A DNA stretch of 28,168 nucleotides from NCBI GenBank assembly GCA_900095095.1, contig FMBT01000662.1, positions 1 through 28,168 on the forward strand, given 5' to 3'. A program made the translations under genes and the position numbers. This document shows, piece after piece, positions 8,263-17,702 of the stretch (the first letter of the stretch is position 1; each line of letters begins with the position of its first letter). Source of the DNA: Fragilariopsis cylindrus CCMP1102 (taxonomy: Eukaryota; Bacillariophyta; Bacillariophyceae; Bacillariales; Bacillariaceae). The notes beneath the pieces are model-generated. The model saw nothing but the letters and a program-made list of their open reading frames with translations, was not told the origin of the DNA and searched no databases.

Positions 8263-11200
8263 ATGGTCCGAAAAAAAAAGAACACCCCAAAAAAAAAGAA
8301 TCGATCCAATGATAGCTCCGACGAAGATGATTCGTCGGAGCAGAGTATGCCCGGTTTACAAGAACGTGCCAGAGAAGATAGTAGTAGTGACGGTAGTAGT
8401 AGTAGTGACGATGATAGTGAGGTTTCGCCTGCTGTAAGCAATAACAATAACAACAACAACAACAATAATCGTCGAAATGGTGGTGGTCGTCGTCGTCCAG
8501 CGGTCAAAAACAATAATAACGATAGTAGTAGTAGTGACGATGACGATTCTTCTGCTACAGATGCAGATATTCCTCCATTGTCAAATCGATATAATGCTAC
8601 TGGAGATTCCAGCTCTGATTCTGATTATTCAGATAGAGGTATGCCTGATCTTGTTGGTAGAGCACGGAATGATGATTCTGAATCCGACGATGCAAGTAGA
8701 AGTGGTTCTGATGATGATAATAATAATAATGCGCCTCGCGCTCGTGCTACACGACGTCGTAATAATCATGGTGCTGCTCGAAACAGCAGTAGTAATAATA
8801 CTGTACCCACCGCTCCTCATGTCAACAACGATGACGATAATGATAGCGACAGTAGTGCAATTCCACCAGATTTAATTCGTCGGGAGAATAATGATGATAC
8901 TTCTAGTGATGATTCGTCCGATACTGATGGTAATAATAATAGTAATGAAACATCCCGTGCTTCTCGCGAGGCTGCTAAAAAAGCAAGAAAAACAGCAGCT
9001 TTTGCCGATGCCATTGCCGATACGAGTACCACCAAGAAATCTAAATCTAAAAGACAACGCAAGGAAGAGAAAAAACGATTCGCAAAGGAAGCAAAGAAAG
9101 TTGAAGAAAGAAAGAAAAAGGAGGCCCGTGAAAAGTTAGCACGTGACAAGGAAAAGTTAGCACGTCAAGAGAAGAAAGAATATGATTGTAGTACGAAGAT
9201 TGTTGCATTTTATCGTCAAAGTATTCAACAACAAAGGTATAATAAATTACGGTATGGATTCATTCGTATCCAATCATTGGTTCGTGGGAAACAATCAAGA
9301 AAAGATAACTCAAATATTATACAACATCTAAAAGAATTTGTATTATTTTATTCATTATGGGGAAATTGTATTCAATTATCCAAGTCAGTTGAAAAGGATG
9401 AACCAGATTGGTCATCTCTACGTGAAAAACAAGCCTATATCCGTCAACAGGAATTGATGCGTGACGATGAAGAAGACATGAAAGAAACTGATGAAAAACT
9501 TACTAATTCTATGGCAGATGCTATGCGAACAATAGAAGGTAAAGCAGCAAAACTAGAAGATGATATTGAAGAAGTTCATTTACCTATGAAAAGAGTTAAG
9601 ATTCGGAATGGTCATAATGGAAATTCTAATGGTAGTAATAATAATACAGATGTTTTATTAAATTTTTCACGAATTCATCTTAGTGGCGATGTTGTGAAAT
9701 GGGTTCGGAATGGTGATCCCAAATATGTTGGTCTATTTGTGAAAAGGATGAAGTCTCTTAGTGGTGGTGAACGCAGTCGGATCCTTGCAAAGAGACTTAA
9801 TGGTAGTACTACGAATAAGGTACCAATTTATGAAACATACCTTGAACAAAAATCTGGCTATAGAATTTTATGGACCGAAAAGGATGATTACTTACTTGTT
9901 TGGTACGTAGCGAATCATGATAAGGTATCACGTCTAATGAGACTGATTGATGATTCTAAGAGTAGAAGTCAACGCCAACGTGTTTCGATCAATGATATGG
10001 ATGAGATGAGGGATGCATGTCATAATAATGCAAATACGAAAGATGAAGATGAAATTTTTCTTGATCCACTTGGCAATGTTCCATTAAAAGTTTACGATAT
10101 TAGTATTAACGATATTGAAGATATCAAGAAGAAAGATTGGACTCCCGCGTTACATTTAACCGAAGAGGAACGGAAGGTTGTCGAAACAGAGGGTACTGTT
10201 CTACTTCTTGGTCGATCAGGAACTGGTAAAACGATCTGTATTTGTAATAGGATGGAATATGACCGGCAGCAATTCAAATCGGATCCGTTGTTTTCTCAAT
10301 TATTTGTGGCACGGTCGCCACGGCTTTGTACGTACGTCAAAAATAACATCGGAGAAAGTGATGGGAGTGAATTTGTTACATTTGAAATGTTACTAGAAGA
10401 ATTAGAAAATACGTTACCAAAAGTGGATAATATTCGAGATTCTTTTCCAGAGAATCAATTTATGAGATTCTCGGCATTCAAACAAGAAATTTACGATGGT
10501 GATAAAGGTATTGATGCCTTAGTCGTTTGGACGAACATTCGGTCCTTCTTGAAAGGTTCGATCGAAGCATTGAAAGATTCCAATTTAGCTGTATCGGAAG
10601 AGGAATATATTTCCGAAGAAAACTTTGGAAAGAAACGATGTCGACTTCCTACAGATCAAAGAAAGGTCGTTTACGAAATATTCCTTGAGTACCAAAAACG
10701 AATGAGCGAAACCAATGCGTGGGATAACTGTGATCGAATCATTGCCTTGGTTCAACGCTTACAAGCCGCTAAGGTTTCTGATCCTGAAATGTTCGAAGGT
10801 GCGAAAATCTGGTGCAAGTGGTCCAAAATTTATGTTGATGAGGTAAGTAACATCTTTTGTTTTTCTTCCTTCTTCTTGTGAATATATTATAATACTATGA
10901 CAAACAAGAAAAATGTATAAATATCATCCAATCTAATCTATTTGTCTTGACAACGACAAATCAATAACTACTAAACGTGTCACGTAAGGTCCAAGACTAC
11001 ACGCAGGCTGAAATTTTGCTCTTTTTCTATCTGACGAGTGGAGCGGGTAACCTTTTCTTAGCCGGAGATCCTGCACAAAATGTAACAAAGGGTGTCGAGT
11101 TTCGATTTGAGGATATCCGATCTGTCGGTTATCATATCGCAGATGGTGATCGTAGACTAATCCCTGATAAACCACAGAAAGTGAATGTCAACTTTAGAAG

Positions 11201-12317
11201 TCATGCGGGTATTCTCAATGCCGCTTCTTCGGTATTATCGATGATGTTTAAATCCTTTCCTCATGCTGCAAAGGAATTAGGAAAAGACGAGGGCTTGTTT
11301 GGAGGTCCAAGACCAGGAATGTTCTACAAGATTAAACCCGAAACAATGGCAACTCTCGTCGCAAAGGAGATGCAAGGAACTGTAATTTTGACCCACGATG
11401 AAAACGTTGATGAGTGTATTAAAAAACTTGGAGGATACGAATTGGTTTACGGAATCAGAAAGGCTAAGGGTCTAGAATTCAAGAGTGTCATTATTTTGGA
11501 TTTCTTTTCTTCATTACCAAATAACTTACAGAAGCCATGGCGTGAATTACTTCTGAATCGCGCCGATGCTTTTCAATTTCAGATTGATCATCCCGAGGTA
11601 GAAGGGCAATTGAAACTTTTGTATACAGCTGTGACTAGATGCATTGATACTCTCAAGTTTGCTGAAACAGAAGGTTCTACATCTGGCGCAGCTTTTATGC
11701 GATTCGCGGAAGAGGAGAAGGACGGCAAGCCTGCTATTGCTACAAGGAACAAAATTGGAGACATTGTAAACATGTCATTGACACAAGATGAGGTAAGTTG
11801 CAATAATATCAAGTTTTGGACTTTAGATCTATTTTGTATCGTGCCCATTCTCATCTTTTTCAATACTTTTCTTCTTCTTTCTGACGCAAAATCGATACAG
11901 TGGCTCGCATCTGGAATTACCAATGCAGAGGCCGCGGAGGCTGAAGTAAGCGGTGACAATATACATGCGCAGTCTCTAATGGAAAAGGCTATATATTGCT
12001 TTAAACAAGCCAGTAATGATTCATTTGGGAAAAAAGCTGAAATCCAACTCGCTAGCTTCAAACTCAGGCTCAAGATATTGAATGTCGGTCGGTCTGGGAC
12101 TTCCGCGGACGCTGAATCTAGTCCAGATATAGAGAAGGAGGCAGTAGAGCTTTTTGTAAAGCTGTTGAAGGAGAACCTCGTGCTCGAGGCAGCTGGTATG
12201 GGGAGGGATATGGGAAAGATTCTGCAAAAGACGTATCCATCGTCAGCCTTCCTCGAGAAGCAAATCTTACGTGGTATAAAACCTGAAGGTGGCTACAGTC
12301 GTGGACGGGGAATGTAG
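8263..12317 (+). CDS. TRANK1-like SF1/UvrD-family helicase with IQ motif, three exons
   Basis: Exons are 8263-10842, 10989-11792 and 11901-12317, giving about 1266 aa. Both introns follow GAG|GTAAGT donors in phase 0. Residues 1-240 are acidic and rich in Ser, Asp and Asn; a Lys/Glu/Arg coiled-coil-like stretch follows, then an IQ calmodulin-binding motif IQSLVRGKQSR at 336-346. The helicase core has Walker A GRSGTGKT (650-657), the SF1A DEVQD Walker B created by splicing at exon 1/2 (D859, E860, V861), motif III GDPAQNVTKGVEFRF, motif IV VNFRSHAGILN, motif V KAKGLEFKSVIIL and motif VI YTAVTRC. The order and wording match the helicase part of TRANK1 proteins, and the C-terminus continues with a TPR-like helical region (WLASGI, then AIYCFKQAS). 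A nucleic-acid or RNP motor role is likely; calcium/calmodulin control through the IQ motif is inference. Intron 2 is 108 bases and open in frame. Confidence 0.87.
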
Positions 12318-12562
12318 ACACATTTCAAATCTATAATATTTCTTCAATGGTAGCTGAAGAAGAATATGTTTGTGTGTATGCTTAGATATAGGTAGCATAA
12401 TTTTTGGAAAGTTTCGAATACAATTGTATAATGAATTAAGGTTCTGTTATCCAATACATGGTTATCCAATACATGTTAGCTACTTGATTCCTTACTGATT
12501 ACGAATTTTCATCTTGTGCAGATTCTAGTAAGTAAACTAATAACAAGTCTTTACGAGGTAAG
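12318..12562. other. Short convergent intergenic with a 15-bp tandem duplication
   Basis: It separates the 3' ends of the helicase and the RidA-like gene. GTTATCCAATACATG occurs twice in tandem at 12446-12460 and 12461-12475. Transcript ends of both genes probably lie here. Confidence 0.6.
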
Positions 12563-12931
12563 TTACGCAGCTACTGTTACCTTAATTTCAACCTTATCAT
12601 TGTTGGCTAATGCAGCAACGCCTACAGTGGCTCGCGAAGCACCAATACCCACGGGCAACCAAGCTGAAAAGACTTTGTCAAAGCCTTTGAATTCCTTCAT
12701 ATTCGTTAAAAATACAGTAGTTTCAAGAATTTTGGTCTTGTCTGTTCCTGCTTGTGCAAGTCTTGCATCTATCGAGGCTAGTGCTATCTTTGTTTGTGTG
12801 CAAATATCTGCATTGCCAGCTCTACCCGTAGGAACTCCAACCGTCCACACCAAACCATTATGCTTCACCCATGCGTTACGTCCTGGACCTATGAGTGAGC
12901 GAGTGTATGGCGATGAAGATAATAAAGGCAT
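12563..12931 (-). CDS. RidA/YjgF/UK114-family protein
   Basis: A 122-aa protein of the RidA family, which hydrolyses reactive enamine/imine intermediates from PLP enzymes such as threonine dehydratase. Starting at 12931 it reads MPLLSSSPYTRSL, then LVWTVGVPTGRAGNADICTQ, the helix block KIALASIDARLAQAGTDKTKILETTVFLTNM and the C-terminal ASRATVGVAAL...KVEIKVTVAA. The Arg in SRATVGV corresponds to the family's substrate-carboxylate-binding Arg. The length fits the family (about 110-135 aa). An in-frame upstream ATG at 12973 would add 14 residues; I prefer 12931 because the homologous region starts there. The gene begins only 13-55 bases after the stop of the carrier gene on the same strand, so its promoter must lie inside that gene or the two are co-transcribed. 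Confidence 0.85.
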   Translation of the reverse strand: MPLLSSSPYTRSLIGPGRNAWVKHNGLVWTVGVPTGRAGNADICTQTKIALASIDARLAQAGTDKTKILETTVFLTNMKEFKGFDKVFSAWLPVGIGASRATVGVAALANNDKVEIKVTVAA

Positions 12932-12986
12932 AATGAACAAATCGTTTTTTAAAAAAAGGTTAAAACAAACCATTATACAATCTCTA

Positions 12987-14307
12987 TTATTTATTGCTTT
13001 CGGCGTTTCGTACCAGGAGAAGGACCACGAACAATCTTTTCAATTGGTTTTTGTAGTTTCTTTCTCCAAGAACTTTTTGAAATTTCTCGTTTAGAAGAAA
13101 CTGTGCACCCCATAAAGGTGATATGTAACATACTCGTGGCGGTAAACCCGCCAGAAATGCTGACACGCCTTCCGTAGCTATAATATCCTTGACACAGTTC
13201 AAGGCACTGGAGTAAGGTGGTAGATTTGATGCGGCTTGTGTCATCATTCTTGTCTTGATAACATCTAGAGGTTGAGTCGCTAAACAGCCAAGGAATGCAG
13301 CACCCTGAAAAACGAATGAAAAAAGAAATCGGGTATGAGTAGTGTACCATATAGATCAAAACATAAAAGAAACGAATGAATCAATGTTCGCTCGCATCGC
13401 ATCAAGACAAACAAAAACAAGATAGGAATCCATCATAAAAGTTGGGTCAAATTATCATCAGAATGTGCTCAGAACAGATCTTGGTTGAATAATGACTGTA
13501 AATCATTTGGTTTTCCTATTCTCATTTTTTTGTTTTGCATTTGGGGGCGTTATAATAATAATAATAATAATATGTACATACCATTCCAAACCGTAATGCT
13601 GTTTTAGTATCAAGGGTTTTTGTGCTACCTTCTTTATTGTCTTCTCTTTTCTTCAATTCTTGTGTTTTCCAATGATTAAAGGTTGTGAATGTAATAACGA
13701 TGTATGGTAAATTACGTGCAATCGTTGGACCCCATCCGACGTAAAATCCTGCAAGTCCTTCCGTTTTCCATATCGTTTGTACTGCTGTTCCAAAATTTGA
13801 ATATATATTCGTCACCAATCTTTGTTTTAATACTTCCTGTGGTACGCCCACAGCACAAGACGCCAATGATGCACATGCCGATGATACCATCGCAACAGCC
13901 GTTCCCGTGACACCACCACTAGCAGCAGTATTTCCAACAATGGAGGATAATATATTTTTAACATTACCAAATACAGTAAATTGAACAGCACCTAAAGGAA
14001 ATGCAAACAAACTTGTTGATACCGACCCAGCAACCAACTTGCTGGTACCTAGTTCGCGTAATGTCTTTGCGCCCTTTCGTGTTTGACTAATCGTACGAAG
14101 TGCGTCCATCGGATACGTCACGAATTGAGAGATAGCACGAGCACTGCCACCAGCCACCAAAGTTTGAAAGATTGATAGCGGTGCGACAGGAGATTTTTTT
14201 GGTGGTGGTGCTGCAACTGCAACTGCATCGACGACGACTGAAAACGAGCATAGGCACGCTACCAAAACGACCAAGCGCAATATTAGGGTTTTCCTCTTCG
14301 TTTCCAT
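12987..14307 (-). CDS. Mitochondrial carrier family (SLC25) protein with signal-peptide-like N-terminus, two exons
   Basis: Exons are 14307-13582 and 13304-12987, 347 aa, with a phase 0 intron (GTATGT donor, TTTTTCAG acceptor). The three carrier repeats carry YPMDALRT (66-73), VPQEVLKQR (155-163) and QPLDVIKTR (253-261), forms of the PX[DE]XX[KR] signature, so this is a complete six-helix metabolite carrier. The motif wording resembles S-adenosylmethionine carriers, but substrate is not certain. The N-terminus (METKRKTLILRLVVLVACLC, then Val/Ala-rich to residue 33 and PPPKKSP) looks like a secretory signal peptide. In diatoms that is the first part of plastid targeting, yet no Phe follows the likely cleavage site; ER or outer plastid membranes are alternatives. 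It is divergent from the plastid parvulin across 350 bases. The in-frame upstream Met at 14376 is less likely, because it would bury the signal. Confidence 0.86.
13556..13571. repeat. (ATA)n run in the carrier intron
   Basis: About five ATA/TAA units lie just inside the 5' end of the intron (13305-13581). The run causes the open frame to read into Tyr repeats beyond the donor, which supports the splice call. Confidence 0.8.
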
Positions 14308-14657
14308 GGTTGCTTGCTGTTTTTTTTTCAAATGTTTTTGTTTGTTTGTATGATCCGATACAGTATTTAATCTCACGATAAACTTGCATTGCTTTGTGAT
14401 TTGTGATCAACCCATGCCGTTCAAAATCACGCACAAAGACGTGTACAGTATGTGTGTTTGCTATCCCATGCGCGCCGTTTTCAAAAAGGGAGTGCGCGCC
14501 TGACGGACCCTGTTGAAGATATCATATCTTGAATTTTGAGATACCGTATATGAATTGCAAACATCAACGATCAACACAAGAGAGAGACAATACTGTCAAA
14601 TGGAGACACAGATCCACCACATACCGCACATCAAAACGATAAACGAAAAACGAAACG
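14308..14657. promoter_or_regulatory. Bidirectional promoter region, carrier/parvulin
   Basis: 350 bases separate the two divergent ATGs. Near 14468-14500 the octamer TGCGCGCC occurs twice in direct orientation, about 27 bases apart, in an otherwise AT-rich region. These could be shared regulatory sites; no TATA box can be named with confidence. Confidence 0.4.
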
Positions 14658-15143
14658 ATGAAATCCTTTACTAGTACGACCATTTTGGCATCACTGCTTC
14701 TGGTACTGGGATTAGTACAAGTACCCACTGCAAATGCATTCCAATCCGCTTCTCGGAATAATGTTCCGACGAAGCAACGCTCGACGACGATACGGCCGCT
14801 CTCTATGGGTTTCATGGATGACGTTCAAGGTTTCATCAAAAAGTTTACGGACAAGGCCAGTGCATCCCACATTCTTATCAAGGGTGGAGCAGAGGCGGCC
14901 AACAAACTAGAAGACCTGAAGGTAGAGATTGGAGATTCACCAGCTGCCTTTGCGAAAGCTGCAGCAGATTATAGTCAATGTCCTTCTTCTAAGGATGGAG
15001 GAAGTCTTGGATCGTTTGGACCGGGACGTATGGTCAAGGAATTTGATAATGTTGTCTTCAACGATGCGATCGGAGTCGTGCATGGTCCAATAAAAACGCA
15101 GTTTGGTTATCATTTGATATATATTAAAAGTAGGTCAGAATAA
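14658..15143 (+). CDS. Plastid-targeted parvulin-type peptidyl-prolyl isomerase
   Basis: A 161-aa protein. Residues 1-27 form a signal peptide (hydrophobic ILASLLLVLGLVQV) ending in TANA, followed by Phe28 (NAFQSAS). This is the Ala-Phe cleavage motif of diatom plastid precursors, and a Ser/Arg/Thr-rich transit stretch follows. The parvulin domain spans about residues 68-158: ASHILIKG, a helical AANKLEDLKVEIG, FAKAAADYSQCPSSKDGG, GSLGSFGPGRMVKEFDNVVF and the closing GPIKTQFGYHLIYI. It catalyses cis-trans isomerisation of peptidyl-prolyl bonds and probably acts in the plastid stroma on folding clients. No intron is present. Confidence 0.92.
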   Translation: MKSFTSTTILASLLLVLGLVQVPTANAFQSASRNNVPTKQRSTTIRPLSMGFMDDVQGFIKKFTDKASASHILIKGGAEAANKLEDLKVEIGDSPAAFAKAAADYSQCPSSKDGGSLGSFGPGRMVKEFDNVVFNDAIGVVHGPIKTQFGYHLIYIKSRSE

Positions 15144-15157
15144 TAAATATACTGCAG

Positions 15158-15185
15158 ATATATATATATATATATATATATATAA
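15158..15185. repeat. (TA)n microsatellite
   Basis: About 13 TA units, 15 bases after the parvulin stop, probably within its 3' UTR. Confidence 0.93.
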
Positions 15186-16517
15186 TGAACTGATGAATTA
15201 ATCAATGAATCAATCAATACACAGTAGCAGTGATATATAGTAACTACTGAATCATCGAGGTTGTGGTACTTTAACAGTACAGTATTCCTTTCTCGGGTAT
15301 TTTATGCTTCGTCATTTTGTCACCGCCGCAAAAACTTCAGAAACAGCTGCACCGTTTCGTACCAAGTTATATACAGCAGTGGCATTGTCGCGAGGAAGAG
15401 GCAAAAAAAGGATCGGCGAAGTCAAAGCGTGTTTCATTGTTTTCTTTCTGAGCCTGTTCAATGTTGTTGTTGGTGTTGTCCACCCACACTCACGATTTCA
15501 AACGCGATGTGAAGATCGAACTACCCGTAATTGTGACGTCGTGTACGTATGTTTTTCCTTGATTGAAATCTTGTCATGATTCTCGTCAGCAGAAGTCCGA
15601 GCATCATCGACGCAAGTAGACGTTAATCATTTCGTCTAATACAAAATTCAAAAATAGTACTAGAAAAGTAACTCCAGGACCGTACCACGTAACTTTTACG
15701 GAACGTTATTATATTTGTTCGGTTCGAATTTAAAATTAAAACCGAGCGATCCATCCATTCGTCATTATACATAGTAAGCAATTAATTGTCGAAAAATACT
15801 CCACCACTGACATGACCACCCACCAAGAAGCAGTAGCAGTAGGTTGGTTGTGCCGAGTTAGTTCGAGATAACAGACTGGTACCTCTTCAACGAGAAAGGC
15901 GAACGCCATGGGACCTATCAGTAGTGATTCAAATGATTTGAGCGATCCACTTGTGACTGACAAGGGATTTCGTCCAGATCGGAAGAGGTAAGCGCCTTGA
16001 TAGTAATGTAGCATTCGTCGAAGACGTCATTTCAGCGATTTCCTGCTCATCCTCATGCTCATGCTCATGCTCAAGTCATCGAAAGTAACACATACACAGA
16101 ATACACTATAATGTTAAGGGAAATCATCAATGCCATGGACCGGCAAAAAAACAGGGCCAGTTCAGTAGTCTTAGTAGTTCTTATGATTGTAGTAAATTGC
16201 TAATTAATAATAAGATGAATAGTACAAGTGCGAGTGCGAGTAGTATACTGGTGATTGGAACAGTAGTAAATAATTTATTTTATATCTTTTCTACTTGTTC
16301 TTTTTATTCTATAATTTTTATAATAGTACTTGTACCGCGTTTCTTTTTCTTTATACACAACGCCGATTCGATTCGTCCGCTTTTTCACTTATTCATTACA
16401 TATTATATACAGTAAATGATGTAAAAGCAAAGCAAAGCATGCTTATAAAGTTATACTGGTAGTACCGTACCGTTTCCTCATCCGTCAAAAGTCGTTTGGT
16501 CATTCCTCTATCCTACA
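15186..16517. other. Intergenic, no supported gene
   Basis: Small frames at 15304-15579 (plus) and 15736-16014 (minus) begin with ATG but show no domain, leader or recognisable family. A short hexanucleotide (CTCATG)n repeat occurs at 16046-16074. Nothing else is evident. Confidence 0.4.
16046..16074. repeat. (CTCATG)n minisatellite
   Basis: Four to five CTCATG-like units in tandem. Confidence 0.85.
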
Positions 16518-17702
16518 TTAGACTTCTACAGTCATCATGATTCGTCGTTTTTTAAAAGGACGACGATCTTCTTGATTATGAATATTATTACTTGTATGAC
16601 AACAATCCATCTTCTTATTCTTATTCTTCTTCGTATTATTGTCATTGTCTTTGTTGTTATTACTACTAGTAGTAGTACCAAAAATCAATTCATCATAATG
16701 TTGTTCTTGTTGTTGTCGCCGTTTTTCTTGTTCTTGCTCTTGTCCTTTCCCTACTTCTTCTTCCTTGGTATTATTGTCTTTCGGATAATCTTGTCTTCTT
16801 CTTCTGCGTGATGCGCTGCTTGTACTTGCATCACTACTATTACTACTAGTAGGCCTAGACGCAAATAATGATGCTAATGGATCATGGATACTACAATAAT
16901 CCTTCAATCCTTGTTCGAATGCCGCTTCTTTGGCCCAAGTCGAACATCGGATTGAGACATTCTGTAAATATTCTTGTTGTTGGTCTTGGTTGATGACTCC
17001 TTGTTTGTTTTCCTTCACTTGTTTTTGTGCTAGTAATATATAATGTATGGAACTACGTTTCCATATGGCACGCTGACGTGTAAAACGTTCTAATCCATCA
17101 TGCGTATCATCATCATCATCATTATCATTATCATTATCATTAGCATAAGCATTAGCATTATCATTCTTATTACTATTACTATTGCTGTTAATATTCTTAT
17201 TCTTTTTATCTTCTCTCCGTGAAATTACTTCTTTCGCTTCCTTTTTAATTTCCATTAATTCCTCTTTTTGATACCATAATTCATTACACTGTTCTTCTGT
17301 AAGTACTATCGTGGTGGTCGGAAACAACATGGATGGTAGTAGTGTTGTTGTTGTGGTTGCTTTGGTGGGTAAGTTGGATGTGAATCGTACCATTTTTCTT
17401 TTCTTTGTCGTATCAACAACAACATTTCCTGTGGAGACTGATTCTTTATGAGATGATTGCTGCTGCTGCTGCTGTACTTGATTTCTTCGATCTTCTTTCA
17501 TTGGTGTCGGATCGGGTAGTATTGTTGTTGATAGGCTGCTCCTGCTGCTGTTATACGATTCTACTCCTACTACTCCGCCCATCATCATCCTTTTTGAATT
17601 CGATAGATCGATCATCACTTTATCACTCATACTGTTGTTATTGCTATTGATCGTGTCGTGTTTTATCGTATTGGTGGCGTTTATGGGTGATTTCAACATC
17701 AT
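16518..17702 (-). CDS. Unknown protein of a diatom-type family, nuclear-like, low complexity
   Basis: A 394-aa single-exon protein without a known domain. A conserved-looking core is set between low-complexity runs: KKRKMVRFTSN, then IVLTEEQCNELWYQKEELMEIKKEAKEVI, GLERFTRQRAIWKRSSIHYILLAQK and YLQNVSIRCSTWAKEAAFEQGLKDY. This layout (a VRF-like segment, a Trp-containing EE-helix, a GLE...R helix and a CxxWAxxxAxxxGxxD-like end) is one I associate with a large diatom family of unknown function; that link is from memory of the pattern only. Between the core blocks lie an Asn/Asp microsatellite-coded stretch, a poly-Gln run, and basic clusters SRRRRRQ and KKRR near the C-terminus that could be nuclear localisation signals. 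The two Met codons at 17702 and 17699 are both possible starts. Confidence 0.7.
   Translation of the reverse strand: MMLKSPINATNTIKHDTINSNNNSMSDKVMIDLSNSKRMMMGGVVGVESYNSSRSSLSTTILPDPTPMKEDRRNQVQQQQQQSSHKESVSTGNVVVDTTKKRKMVRFTSNLPTKATTTTTLLPSMLFPTTTIVLTEEQCNELWYQKEELMEIKKEAKEVISRREDKKNKNINSNSNSNKNDNANAYANDNDNDNDDDDDTHDGLERFTRQRAIWKRSSIHYILLAQKQVKENKQGVINQDQQQEYLQNVSIRCSTWAKEAAFEQGLKDYCSIHDPLASLFASRPTSSNSSDASTSSASRRRRRQDYPKDNNTKEEEVGKGQEQEQEKRRQQQEQHYDELIFGTTTSSNNNKDNDNNTKKNKNKKMDCCHTSNNIHNQEDRRPFKKRRIMMTVEV

Noticed and set aside
8477..9149. Long frames on both strands under the helicase N-terminus
   Set aside because: They arise from low-complexity Asp/Ser/Asn codons read in other frames.
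13704..13910. Plus-strand frame inside the carrier gene
   Set aside because: Antisense shadow of a well-supported exon.
15715..15735. Possible tRNA T-loop (GGTTCGAAT)
   Set aside because: No matching acceptor, D or anticodon stems were found around it.
15736..16014. 92-codon minus-strand frame
   Set aside because: No recognisable domain or leader; cannot be told from chance.
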